From assembly GCA_913065125.1 (NCBI GenBank), contig CAJYAG010000003.1, positions 124,001 to 188,000 on the forward strand: a stretch of DNA of 64,000 nucleotides, written 5' to 3'. The position numbers and the translations under genes were made by a program. The notes under the pieces were generated by a model that did not search any database, was not told the DNA's origin, and saw nothing but the letters and a program-made list of their open reading frames with translations. Shown one piece after another: positions 20,224 through 29,126 of the stretch. The stretch is from an uncultured Flavobacteriaceae bacterium (GTDB taxonomy: Bacteria; Bacteroidota; Bacteroidia; Flavobacteriales; Flavobacteriaceae). Position 1 is the first letter of the stretch. Each line of letters opens with the position of its first letter.

Positions 20224-23200
20224 TTAAGACAGTTTAATAATCAAATCTTCAGAATTTACCATAATGCCTGGTTTTAAAACTACTTGTTGTATAGTAGTCG
20301 ATTCATTGGCTGTAATGGTAGTTTCCATTTTCATGGCTTCAATAATAAATAAAGGTTGATTTTTAGTGATCTCTTCACCTTCTTTTACTAAAATTGTAGA
20401 TAACATTCCTTGTAACGGAGCGCCAATTTCTTTTGGATTTGATTTATCAGCTTTTACGTGTTCTACTTTATCAACTTTAATAGATGCGTCTTTTATTTGC
20501 ACAGATCTACCTTGACCATTTACTTTAAAATACACCGTTACAAAACCGTCTTCATTCGGTTCTCCAACAGAATCTAAAGTGATAAGCAGTGTTTTTCCTT
20601 TGTCTAATTCAACAATAATTTCTTCGCCAATTTCCATTCCGTAAAAGAAATTCTTAGTTGGCAAATTCATTAAATTGTCATATTTCAAATGTTTGTTATA
20701 AGAATCTGTAAAAACTTTTGGATACAATTTGTACGACAGAAAATCAGTAATATTAATTGGTCTGCTTAAATCTTGTTCAAATATTTTTTTAAATTCTTCG
20801 TATTCAGCTTCAATATCTAAAGGAGCCATGTGTGCATTTGGTCGATCCGTATACGGTTTTTCATCTTTTAAAATCAACTTCTGAAGCTCTTTTGGAAAAC
20901 CACCAACAGGCTGACCTAAATCTCCTTTAAAGAAGCTTACCACCGATTGCGGAAAGGAAATTGAATCTCCTTTTTCTAAAACATCCTGAACCGTTAAGTT
21001 GTTGCTCACTAAATATTGTGCCATATCTCCAACTACTTTAGAACTTGGTGTAACTTTTACAATATCGCCAAAAAGCATGTTTACATCAGCATACATTGCG
21101 GTAATTTCATGAAATCGATCTTCCAATCCTAACGCTTGTGCTTGTGGTTTTAAATTGGAATATTGTCCGCCCGGAATTTCGTGTTTAAAGACTTCTCCAG
21201 AGCCTGCTTTTAAACCAGATTCAAACGGATAATAAAATTCTCGAACGGTTTCCCAATAGTTAGAATATTCGTTCAATGAATCAACATTCAACGGATTTTC
21301 GCGTTCGTGAAATTTCATCATTTCTACAACCGAATTAAAATTAGGTTGCGATGTCAATCCAGATAAACCACCAAGAGCTACATCAACCACATCTACACCA
21401 GCTTCAATCGCTTTTAAATAGGTTGCAGATTGAATTGACGAAGTATCGTGCGTATGTAAATGAATTGGAATGTTAATTTCTTGTTTTAATGCCGAAACCA
21501 ATTCAAAAGCAGCATAGGGTTTTAACAAACCAGCCATGTCTTTAATGGCTAAAATATGTGCTCCGGCATTTTCGATGTCTTTGGCTAAACTTGTGTAATA
21601 TTTTAAATTGTATTTTGTGTTCTTCGGATTTAAAATATCGCCAGTATAACAGATTGACCCTTCAGCTAAACCTTGCGTTCTGTTTCGAACATGTTCAATA
21701 CAAGGAGCAATGGATTTCATCCAGTTTAGAGAGTCAAATATTCTAAAAATATCAACACCATTTTCCCAAGATTGTTCTACAAATTTTTCGATTAAATTAT
21801 CCGGATACGCCGTGTAACCAACTCCGTTTGAACCTCTAAGAAGCATTTGTAAAAGCGTATTTGGCATTGCTTTACGTAATAATTGTAAGCGTTCCCAAGG
21901 ATTTTCCTGTAAAAAACGCAAACAAACATCAAAGGTTGCTCCGCCCCAAACCTCCATACTAAAAATATCAGGATTGTTTTTAGCATAGCCTTCGGCTACT
22001 TTTAGCATGTCAAAAGTTCGCATTCTTGTTGCTAACAAACTTTGATGCGCATCACGCATTGTGGTGTCTGTATAATGTATTTTATTTTCAGCTTTTAACC
22101 ATTGAGAAAATTTATCTGGACCTAATTCTGTCAATAAATCTTTTGTTCCCTTCGGATGTGCGGCGTTCACATCAAACTTTGGAACAATAGGTTTTACAAA
22201 TGTTTTTGTAGGATCTATTTTTTTGACATCCGCATTTCCGTTAACGATGATATCACCTAAATATGTGACTAATTTGGTTGCTCTATTTCTAGGAGCTTTA
22301 AAAATAAATAAATCTGGATTTTGTTTGATGAAATTAACAGTTACTTCTCCTTTTCTAAAAGTTTCGTGTTTTAAAATATTATCTAAAAAAGGCATGTTTG
22401 TTTTTACGCCTCTAATTCTGAATTCTGTAAGTGCACGACGAACTTTTCTACAAGCTCCATCTAAAGTTCTGCTATTTGCAGTGACTTTTACCAACATTGA
22501 ATCAAAAAATGGAGATACAATTGCACCTTGATATACAGATCCTGCGTCTAAACGAATTCCGAACCCTGATGCACTTCTGTACGTTGTAATTTCTCCATAA
22601 TCTGGTTTAAAATCGTTCTGTGGATCTTCGGTTGTAATTCTACATTGCAACGCGTAACCAGTAACTTTAATAGCTTCTTGATTTGGAATTTTTATTTGTT
22701 GATCGGCTAATTTATATCCTCCAGCAATAAACAATTGTGTTTTTACCAAATCGATATTGGTTACCACTTCTGTAACGGTGTGCTCAACTTGAATTCTCGG
22801 ATTTACTTCTATAAAGTAAATAGAACCATCATCGTCAACTAAAAATTCAACCGTTCCAATATTATTATAATTTACGGCTTTACAAATATCAATTGCATAT
22901 TGATAAAGTGCGTCTTTTGTTGCTGGTTTTAAATCGTAAGAAGGAGCAAATTCAATCACTTTTTGATAACGACGTTGTACCGAACAATCGCGTTCAAATA
23001 AATGAACGGTATTTCCGTAATTATCGGCTACAATCTGAATTTCTATATGTTTCGGATTTTCAACAAATTTTTCTAAAAAAACTGTATCATCTCCAAACGC
23101 ATTTAAAGCTTCACGTTTACTTTCGTTAAAAGCGCCTTTTAATTCTGAGGATTCTCTAATCACTCGCATTCCTCTTCCACCACCACCAGAAGCGGCTTTT

Positions 23201-23676
23201 AGCATAATCGGATAGCCGATAATTTCTGCTTCACTCAAAGCAGTTTCAATATCTTTTAACGGTTTTTTGTTGCTTCTAATAATAGGTATATTATTAGCAA
23301 CAGCTACTTCTTTCGCAGTAATTTTATCGCCAAGCGATGTAAGTACAGATACTTTTGGCCCGACGAAAATAATGCCGTTTTCTTCACATTTCTGAGCAAA
23401 TAGTGCATTTTCTGATAGAAATCCGTAACCAGGATGGATTGCATCTGCGCCACATTGAAGTGCAACTTTTATCAATTCATCAATATTTAAATACGGTTTT
23501 AACGGCTCATTATCTTCTCCAATTTGATAAGATTCATCCGCTTTATATCTGTGAAGTGAATAGCGATCTTCAAAGGTATAAACACCAACAGTTTTAACTG
23601 TAATTTCTGTACAAGCTCTAAATATTCTGATGGCAATTTCACCTCTATTGGCAACAAGTACTTTTTTAATTTTCAT
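20224..23676 (-). CDS. pyc: Pyruvate carboxylase
   Basis: 1150 residues; ATP-dependent carboxylation of pyruvate to oxaloacetate, replenishing the TCA cycle. The single chain holds, in order, biotin carboxylase (about 1-450, with GGGGRGMR and EVNPRIQVEHTVTE), the carboxyltransferase barrel (about 530-800, with DTTMRDAHQSLLATR), an allosteric/linker region, and a biotinyl domain in which Lys1116 of EAMKMET is the biotinylated residue. Domain order and length are normal for the single-chain enzyme. Confidence 0.97.
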   Translation of the reverse strand: MKIKKVLVANRGEIAIRIFRACTEITVKTVGVYTFEDRYSLHRYKADESYQIGEDNEPLKPYLNIDELIKVALQCGADAIHPGYGFLSENALFAQKCEENGIIFVGPKVSVLTSLGDKITAKEVAVANNIPIIRSNKKPLKDIETALSEAEIIGYPIMLKAASGGGGRGMRVIRESSELKGAFNESKREALNAFGDDTVFLEKFVENPKHIEIQIVADNYGNTVHLFERDCSVQRRYQKVIEFAPSYDLKPATKDALYQYAIDICKAVNYNNIGTVEFLVDDDGSIYFIEVNPRIQVEHTVTEVVTNIDLVKTQLFIAGGYKLADQQIKIPNQEAIKVTGYALQCRITTEDPQNDFKPDYGEITTYRSASGFGIRLDAGSVYQGAIVSPFFDSMLVKVTANSRTLDGACRKVRRALTEFRIRGVKTNMPFLDNILKHETFRKGEVTVNFIKQNPDLFIFKAPRNRATKLVTYLGDIIVNGNADVKKIDPTKTFVKPIVPKFDVNAAHPKGTKDLLTELGPDKFSQWLKAENKIHYTDTTMRDAHQSLLATRMRTFDMLKVAEGYAKNNPDIFSMEVWGGATFDVCLRFLQENPWERLQLLRKAMPNTLLQMLLRGSNGVGYTAYPDNLIEKFVEQSWENGVDIFRIFDSLNWMKSIAPCIEHVRNRTQGLAEGSICYTGDILNPKNTKYNLKYYTSLAKDIENAGAHILAIKDMAGLLKPYAAFELVSALKQEINIPIHLHTHDTSSIQSATYLKAIEAGVDVVDVALGGLSGLTSQPNFNSVVEMMKFHERENPLNVDSLNEYSNYWETVREFYYPFESGLKAGSGEVFKHEIPGGQYSNLKPQAQALGLEDRFHEITAMYADVNMLFGDIVKVTPSSKVVGDMAQYLVSNNLTVQDVLEKGDSISFPQSVVSFFKGDLGQPVGGFPKELQKLILKDEKPYTDRPNAHMAPLDIEAEYEEFKKIFEQDLSRPINITDFLSYKLYPKVFTDSYNKHLKYDNLMNLPTKNFFYGMEIGEEIIVELDKGKTLLITLDSVGEPNEDGFVTVYFKVNGQGRSVQIKDASIKVDKVEHVKADKSNPKEIGAPLQGMLSTILVKEGEEITKNQPLFIIEAMKMETTITANESTTIQQVVLKPGIMVNSEDLIIKLS

Positions 23677-23769
23677 ATTAATTTTTTTATGAGATAAAGT
23701 TACTGATTTAAGAAGCTATTACGGAATAAAGATTTTAATAATTATTAACAAGCTTCTTAGTTATTCTTT

Positions 23770-25434
23770 TTAATACGCATCTTCATGAACCATTTTAATA
23801 GCTCTTCCAGAAGGCTCGTTTTGGTTTTTAAAACTTTCGTCCCATTCTAAAGCGATTCTTGAACTACATGCAATTGATGGTTCTTGCGGAACACACAATG
23901 CAGCTGTATCACTCGGAAAATGTTCTGCAAAAATGGAGCGATAATAAAATTCTTCTTTTGTTGTTGGCGTTTGAATTGGAAATCTAAATTTAGCATTTGC
24001 TAATTGTTCATCAGAAATTTTAGAATTTACAACTTCTTTTAACGTGTCAATCCAATCGTAACCAACGCCGTCAGAAAATTGTTCTTTTTGTCGCCACGCC
24101 ACACTTTCTGGTAAATATTTTTCAAATGCTTTTCTGATGACCCATTTTTCCATGCGTTCTCCATTGATCATTTTATCTTTTGGGTTGATGCGCATCGCAA
24201 CATCCATAAATTCTTTGTCTAAAAACGGAACACGGCCTTCAATGCCCCAAGCTGCTAAAGATTTGTTTGCTCGCAAACAATCGTACATGTGTAATTTGTC
24301 TAATTTACGAACGGTTTCTTTATGAAACTCTTGTGCATTTGGTGCTTTGTGAAAATATAAATATCCACCGAACAATTCGTCTGCGCCTTCGCCAGACAAC
24401 ACCATTTTTACGCCCATAGATTTGATAACTCGCGCCATTAAATACATTGGAGTAGAAGCTCTAATGGTTGTGATGTCGTAAGTTTCTAAATTGTAAACAA
24501 CATCTTTTATAGCGTCTAAACCTTCCTGAATGGTAAATTTAATTTCGTGATGAACAGTTCCAATATGATCAGCTACTTTTTGGGCTGCAGCCAAATCTGG
24601 CGAACCTTCTAATCCAACCGAAAACGAATGCAATTGTGGCCACCAAGCAGCTTGTGTATCATCAGATTCTATTCTTTTTTCAGAATATTTTTTAGCGATA
24701 GCAGAAATAATTGAAGAATCCAATCCGCCAGAAAGTAACACTCCGTAAGGAACATCAGACATTAATTGTCTGTGAACAGCAGCTTCTAATGCATCGTGAA
24801 TTTCATCAATCGAAGTTTCATTTTCCTTTACAGCATCAAATTCCGTCCAATCGCGAGCATACCATTTTTTGTAAACTCCATCTTTGCTAGACAAATAATG
24901 GCCTGGAGGAAATAATTCGATTTTTGTACAAACGCCTTCCAAGGCTTTTAATTCTGAAGCTACATAAAACGTTCCGTTTTCATTCCAACCAATATATAAC
25001 GGAATAATTCCCATGTGATCTCTTGCTACAAAATACTCGTCTTTTTCGACGTCGTAAATTGCAAAACCGAAGATTCCGTTTAATTCGTCTAAAAACGACG
25101 TTCCTTTTTCTTTGTACAAAGCCAATATAACTTCACAATCTGAAGCTGTTTGAAAATTGTAAGAGCCTTCAAATTGTTTTCTTAACTCTCTGTGATTGTA
25201 GATTTCTCCGTTTGCCGCTAAAATCAATTTTTTATCTTCACTAAATAAAGGTTGTTTCCCTGATGATGGATCAACAATTGCCAAACGCTCGTGCGCTAAA
25301 ATGGCTTTTTTATCACTGTAAATTCCGCTCCAGTCTGGCCCACGATGTCTAATTTTTTTAGACATTTCTAATAGTTGAGGTCTTAATATATCAGCTTTTT
25401 CTTTTAAATCGAACGCACAAACAATTCCACACAT
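23770..25434 (-). CDS. asnB: Asparagine synthase B (glutamine-hydrolysing)
   Basis: 554 residues; forms asparagine from aspartate, glutamine and ATP. Cys2 (MCGIVCAF) is the glutaminase nucleophile of the N-terminal Ntn domain. The synthetase domain has the pyrophosphate loop LSGGLDSS near residue 233 and EGADELFGGY further on. Length and motifs fit the housekeeping AsnB, not the shorter lasso-peptide cyclase type. The upstream 237-base gap also carries the trp promoter, pointing the other way. Confidence 0.96.
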   Translation of the reverse strand: MCGIVCAFDLKEKADILRPQLLEMSKKIRHRGPDWSGIYSDKKAILAHERLAIVDPSSGKQPLFSEDKKLILAANGEIYNHRELRKQFEGSYNFQTASDCEVILALYKEKGTSFLDELNGIFGFAIYDVEKDEYFVARDHMGIIPLYIGWNENGTFYVASELKALEGVCTKIELFPPGHYLSSKDGVYKKWYARDWTEFDAVKENETSIDEIHDALEAAVHRQLMSDVPYGVLLSGGLDSSIISAIAKKYSEKRIESDDTQAAWWPQLHSFSVGLEGSPDLAAAQKVADHIGTVHHEIKFTIQEGLDAIKDVVYNLETYDITTIRASTPMYLMARVIKSMGVKMVLSGEGADELFGGYLYFHKAPNAQEFHKETVRKLDKLHMYDCLRANKSLAAWGIEGRVPFLDKEFMDVAMRINPKDKMINGERMEKWVIRKAFEKYLPESVAWRQKEQFSDGVGYDWIDTLKEVVNSKISDEQLANAKFRFPIQTPTTKEEFYYRSIFAEHFPSDTAALCVPQEPSIACSSRIALEWDESFKNQNEPSGRAIKMVHEDAY

Positions 25435-25633
25435 AATCTATCTATTTTGTAATTTTTATTATAATTATGATGCAAATAAACAATTACTATTGTTGTTATT
25501 AAATGTAAACATCATTATTGATTTAAAAAATATACTTTAAACGTATAATTTAAGATAATATGTAATTTGTGGTGGAAAAAAAGAGCTAAAAAATAGAAAT
25601 TTGTTATCAAGATAAATTTTTTTAAAAGATTTG

Positions 25634-25664
25634 TTTGGTCATTTAAAAATCTATCATACATTTG
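25634..25664 (+). promoter_or_regulatory. trp operon promoter
   Basis: TTTG (25634-25637), exactly 19 bases, then TACATTTG (25657-25664). This is a full match to the Bacteroidota housekeeping promoter. Transcription should begin at about 25669-25672, at the first codon of the leader peptide. Confidence 0.85.
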
Positions 25665-25671
25665 TAGCTCA

Positions 25672-25719
25672 ATGATGAATACACAAAACATATGGTGGTG
25701 GAACTCTCTTAAACGTTAA
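25672..25719 (+). CDS. trpL: trp operon leader peptide
   Basis: A 15-codon reading frame, MMNTQNIWWWNSLKR, with three consecutive Trp codons at 25693-25701. It starts immediately after a consensus promoter and ends where a set of mutually exclusive hairpins begins, ahead of a terminator and trpE. Trp-rich leader peptides in this position sense charged tRNA-Trp by ribosome stalling. The predicted transcription start leaves at most about 3 bases before the first ATG, so initiation is effectively leaderless; the second ATG may be an alternative start. Confidence 0.85.
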   Translation: MMNTQNIWWWNSLKR

Positions 25720-25790
25720 GTGAGGAAAAACCTATATGTATATAAAACATAATTAAAAAGGCTTATCTCACGATAAGCCTTTTTTGTTTT
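25704..25790 (+). promoter_or_regulatory. trp attenuator with alternative hairpins
   Basis: Three structures compete. A 1:2 hairpin pairs CTC-CTTAA (25704-25712) with TTAAG-GAG (25716-25724) around ACG, overlapping the end of the leader reading frame. An antiterminator pairs GTGAG (25720-25724) with CTCAC (25767-25771), extended by CCT (25731-25733) with AGG (25759-25761). The terminator is a 13-bp stem, 25755-25767 with 25772-25784, loop TCAC, followed by a T run. A ribosome stalled at the Trp codons would open the 1:2 hairpin and favour the antiterminator. Confidence 0.8.
25755..25790 (+). terminator. trp attenuator terminator
   Basis: AAAAAGGCTTATC pairs perfectly with GATAAGCCTTTTT and is followed by TGTTTTTAA. 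It stands between the leader peptide and trpE. Confidence 0.9.
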
Positions 25791-25801
25791 TAATGTTCAA
25801 A

Positions 25802-25901
25802 TGTCACCTCGAGCGCAGTCGAGAGGTTATTAAGGAGGATAAAATTAAAAAGGTCTCGACTGCGCTCAACCTGACAAAAGGATACTGAAATAAATTCAGC
25901 A
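25802..25901. repeat. Dispersed palindromic repeat, CTCGAGCGCAGTCGAG family
   Basis: TGTCACCTCGAGCGCAGTCG at the left and its near reverse complement TCTCGACTGCGCTCAACC at the right form an inverted repeat, followed by ATACTGAAATAAATTCAGCAT. The end of the element is 3 bases before the trpE start. A second copy lies between trpG and trpD. Confidence 0.85.
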
Positions 25902-25904
25902 TAC

Positions 25905-27296
25905 ATGAAAAAATTACAATTTAAAACGACTAGCACAACTCGAATATCAGATACAGTAACTCCGGTTGGTTTGTACTTAAGATTTAGAGATGCATACGCC
26001 AATTCGCTGTTATTAGAAAGTTCAGATTATCACAGTAAAGAAGAAAGTTTTTCTTTTATATGTATTGAACCAATCGTAACCATGAAAGTTGAAAATCACA
26101 ATTTTGTGGTTTCGCAAAAAGGAAAAACAATTGATAAGCATTCTATTGATAAAAATTTTTATGAATTGTTTGATAATTTTTCAAAGTCTATTGATTTAGA
26201 TTGTGATGCAAAACTAAAATCATTCAACGGATTGTACGGATATACAACCTATGATAGCGTTCAGTATTTTGAAAATATTCAACTGAATGTAAAAGATGCG
26301 CCGTCTAAGATTCCGTTGATGCAATACAGTTTTTATCGATTTATTATTGCTATCAATCATTTTAATGATGAAATGACTTTGATTGAAAATATTGAACAAG
26401 GAAAGGAATCAAGAATCTCAGAAATTGAAACCATCATAAAAGCGCAAACTTTTAATACCCAGAAATTTGAAATTAAAGGAGAAGAAACCTCCAATTGTAC
26501 CGACGAAGATTTTAAAGAATATGTAGTCAAAGCAAAAGCACATTGTAAACGTGGTGATGTTTTTCAATTGGTATTATCGCGTCAGTTTCAACAAGCATTT
26601 AAAGGCGATGAATTTAATGTGTATAGAGCATTGCGTTCTATAAATCCGTCTCCTTATTTGTTTTATTTTGATTACGGATCTTTTAAATTGATGGGTTCTT
26701 CGCCAGAAGCACAAATTAAAATATCCGCAGGTAAAGCAATCATCAATCCAATAGCTGGGACGTTTCGAAGAACTGGTGATATGGCTGAAGACATCAAATT
26801 GGGGAAGAAATTATCCGAAGATAAAAAAGAAACTGCAGAACATGTAATGTTGGTAGATTTGGCTAGAAATGATTTAAGCAAACACGCTGAAAATGTAAAA
26901 GTTGAAGTGTTTAAAGAAGTGCAATATTTTAGTCATGTAATTCATTTGGTTTCTACAGTAAAAGGAAACATAAAAGGAAATCCGATAAATATTGTTGGAG
27001 ATACGTTTCCTGCCGGAACGTTGAGCGGCGCACCAAAATACAAAGCGATGCAATTAATTGATCAATATGAAAATCAATCTCGCGGATTTTATGGCGGAGC
27101 AGTCGGAATTATAGGATTGGATGGTTCGGTAAATTTAGCCATCGCAATTCGTTCTTTTGTGAGTAAAAGCAATGTGTTGTATTATCAAGCAGGCGCAGGA
27201 ATTGTTATCCATTCTGATGAAGAAAAAGAATTACAAGAAGTAAATAATAAATTAGCAGCGTTAAAAAAAGCGTTGTTTTTAGCAGAAAATATTTAA
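25905..27296 (+). CDS. trpE: Anthranilate synthase component I
   Basis: 463 residues; converts chorismate plus ammonia (from TrpG) to anthranilate, the first step to tryptophan. The chorismate-binding fold covers about 180-455, with RQFQQAFKGDEF, GSSPEAQIKI, NPIAGTFRRTGD, EHVMLVDLARND and GTLSGAPKYKAM in order. A possible feedback site is the LLESSDYHSKEESFSF region near residue 35, similar to the LLES motif of tryptophan-inhibited enzymes. It is the first structural gene of the trp operon and lies behind the attenuator. Confidence 0.95.
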   Translation: MKKLQFKTTSTTRISDTVTPVGLYLRFRDAYANSLLLESSDYHSKEESFSFICIEPIVTMKVENHNFVVSQKGKTIDKHSIDKNFYELFDNFSKSIDLDCDAKLKSFNGLYGYTTYDSVQYFENIQLNVKDAPSKIPLMQYSFYRFIIAINHFNDEMTLIENIEQGKESRISEIETIIKAQTFNTQKFEIKGEETSNCTDEDFKEYVVKAKAHCKRGDVFQLVLSRQFQQAFKGDEFNVYRALRSINPSPYLFYFDYGSFKLMGSSPEAQIKISAGKAIINPIAGTFRRTGDMAEDIKLGKKLSEDKKETAEHVMLVDLARNDLSKHAENVKVEVFKEVQYFSHVIHLVSTVKGNIKGNPINIVGDTFPAGTLSGAPKYKAMQLIDQYENQSRGFYGGAVGIIGLDGSVNLAIAIRSFVSKSNVLYYQAGAGIVIHSDEEKELQEVNNKLAALKKALFLAENI

Positions 27297-27300
27297 AAAT

Positions 27301-27346
27301 AGCCTTTAGCCTTTAGCGAATAGCTAATAGCGAAAAGCCAAAAGCT
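27301..27346. repeat. Short AGCCTTTAGC/AGCCAAAAGC repeat
   Basis: AGCCTTTAGCCTTTAGCGAA followed by TAGCTAATAGCGAAAAGCC fills most of the trpE-trpG gap. It belongs to the same low-complexity family as 15701-15732. Confidence 0.55.
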
Positions 27347-27351
27347 TTACA

Positions 27352-27930
27352 ATGAAAATATTAATATTAGACAACTACGATTCTTTTACCTACAACCTAG
27401 TTCACATGGTAGAAGATATTACTGGAAATTTGCCAGATGTTTTTAGAAATGATGAAATTGATGTAGAAGAAATTCAGCGATACGATGTGATCATTTTATC
27501 TCCAGGTCCTGGAATTCCGAATGAAGCAGGAATTTTAAAAGAAGTCATTGCTACCTACGCAGGAAGAATTCCAATTTTTGGAGTGTGTTTAGGATTGCAA
27601 GCAATAACAGAAGTTTTTGGAGGTAAAATTGAAAATATGGGAGAAGTTTTTCACGGAGTTGCAACCGAAATGGAAATCATTAAAAAAGAGGCTATTATTT
27701 TTAAAGGAATTCCGCAAAAATTTGAAGCAGCCAGGTATCATTCTTGGATTGCATCCAAAGAAAATTTCCCATCAGAATTAGAAATTACGGCAATAGATGA
27801 AGACGGAGCCATTCAGGCAATTGAACACACAGCGTTTAATATTTCGGCAGTTCAGTTTCATCCAGAATCTATTTTAACAGAAGTTGGCGAGCAAATTGTT
27901 CGAAATTTTTTAGAAAACATTAAAAAGTAA
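27352..27930 (+). CDS. trpG: Anthranilate synthase component II (glutamine amidotransferase)
   Basis: 192 residues; a class I amidotransferase supplying ammonia to TrpE. The catalytic triad is Cys79 in GVCLGLQ, and His170 and Glu172 in FHPES. Similar proteins serve p-aminobenzoate synthesis, but the position between trpE and trpD makes the tryptophan role clear; a dual role cannot be excluded. Confidence 0.93.
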   Translation: MKILILDNYDSFTYNLVHMVEDITGNLPDVFRNDEIDVEEIQRYDVIILSPGPGIPNEAGILKEVIATYAGRIPIFGVCLGLQAITEVFGGKIENMGEVFHGVATEMEIIKKEAIIFKGIPQKFEAARYHSWIASKENFPSELEITAIDEDGAIQAIEHTAFNISAVQFHPESILTEVGEQIVRNFLENIKK

Positions 27931-27932
27931 AT

Positions 27933-28017
27933 TGTCTCCTCGAGCGCAGTCGAGAGGTTTTAATTAGGTCTCGACTGCGCTCGACCTGACAAAAAGATAC
28001 TGAAATAAATTCAGCAT
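27933..28017. repeat. Dispersed palindromic repeat, CTCGAGCGCAGTCGAG family
   Basis: TGTCTCCTCGAGCGCAGTCG and, on the right, TCTCGACTGCGCTCGACC, then ATACTGAAATAAATTCAGCAT ending 3 bases before trpD. Nearly identical to 25802-25901, but with a shorter centre. Confidence 0.85.
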
Positions 28018-28020
28018 AAA

Positions 28021-29007
28021 ATGAAAGCAATTTTAAACGATTTATATCAACAAAAAACCTTGTCAAAAGCGCAAGCAAAAGAGATTTTGATACACATCTC
28101 CACAGAAAAATACAACGACGCACATTTAGCGTCGTTTATGACCGTTTTTATGATGCGTCCAATTACAGTCGATGAGCTTTCTGGTTTTAGAGATGCTTTA
28201 AAAGAATTGGCAATAAAAGTAGATTTGTCAGATTTTAATACGATTGATATTGTAGGAACTGGCGGCGATGGAAAAGACACGTTCAATATTTCAACTTTAA
28301 CCTCATTTATTGTTGCTGGAACTGGACAAAAAGTGGCGAAACATGGAAATTATTCGGTGTCTTCACAATCGGGTTCTTCTGATATGTTAGCCAGTTTTGG
28401 ATATGAATTCACCAATGATGAAAACATTTTAAAACAACAATTAGAAGCCGCAAATATTTGTTTTTTACATGCACCAAAATTTCATCCAGCGATGAAAGCC
28501 GTTGGACCAACACGAAAAGCATTGGCGTTGAAAACATTTTTTAATATGTTAGGTCCGTTGGTAAATCCGAGTTCGCCACAGAATCAATTGTTGGGAACTT
28601 TTAATTTAGAAGTAGCGCGTTTGTACAATTATATTTTACAAGAAGAAGACAGCAATTACGGAATTGTACACGCATTAGATGGTTATGATGAAATATCATT
28701 AACTGGTGCATTTAAATTGTTTACAAAACAAGGAGAACAATTAATTACTCCAGAAGAATTGGGTTTTAAAAACTTAGCACAGTCAGAAATATTTGGAGGA
28801 AATTCAGTTGCCGATGCAGCAAAAATTTTCAAGAATATTATTGAAGGAAATGGGAGCGAATCGCAAAATAATGTAGTATTGACAAATGCTGCTTTTGCAT
28901 TGAAAGTAGTTGATTATAAAAAATCATTTGAAGAAGCGTTTGAGGAAGCAAAAAGTTCACTTTTTGGTTTGAAAGCAAAAGAAAGTTTGAGTAAAATAAT
29001 AAAATAG
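28021..29007 (+). CDS. trpD: Anthranilate phosphoribosyltransferase
   Basis: 328 residues; transfers phosphoribosyl from PRPP to anthranilate. The glycine-rich PRPP loop GTGGDGKDTFN begins at residue 79, followed by KHGNYSVSSQSGSSD and HPAMKAVGPTRKALALKTFFN, which hold anthranilate-binding residues. It is a separate gene here, not fused to trpG. Confidence 0.96.
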   Translation: MKAILNDLYQQKTLSKAQAKEILIHISTEKYNDAHLASFMTVFMMRPITVDELSGFRDALKELAIKVDLSDFNTIDIVGTGGDGKDTFNISTLTSFIVAGTGQKVAKHGNYSVSSQSGSSDMLASFGYEFTNDENILKQQLEAANICFLHAPKFHPAMKAVGPTRKALALKTFFNMLGPLVNPSSPQNQLLGTFNLEVARLYNYILQEEDSNYGIVHALDGYDEISLTGAFKLFTKQGEQLITPEELGFKNLAQSEIFGGNSVADAAKIFKNIIEGNGSESQNNVVLTNAAFALKVVDYKKSFEEAFEEAKSSLFGLKAKESLSKIIK

Positions 29008-29111
29008 AGTTCTCGATACAATTTTCTCATAAAATCGAAAATCACTCGAACTGACAAACGTATTGTCACATCGAGTGAATTTATGAAGAATGAATAAATT
29101 TGTATAGAGAT
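29008..29111. repeat. Dispersed repeat, AGTTCTCGATACAATTTTCTC family
   Basis: AGTTCTCGATACAATTTTCT, an inner ATTTTCTCATAAAATCGAAAA hairpin-like stretch, CACTCGAACTGACA, then TGTCACATCGAGTGAATTTA and GAAGAATGAATAAATTTGTA. The two ends are loose inverted copies. Related copies lie at 29924-30021 and 31850-31960, and inside 6398-6450. Confidence 0.75.
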
Positions 29112-29126
29112 GTAATTAAAATAAAG

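Noticed and set aside
23770..25434. asnB as a lasso-peptide cyclase belonging to the peptide locus
   Set aside because: It has the full glutaminase domain with Cys2 and the length of housekeeping AsnB, and it lies more than 30 kb away.
29100..29126. TTG start for trpC at 29100
   Set aside because: The extension is encoded by the dispersed repeat, and the ATG at 29127 gives the normal N-terminus.
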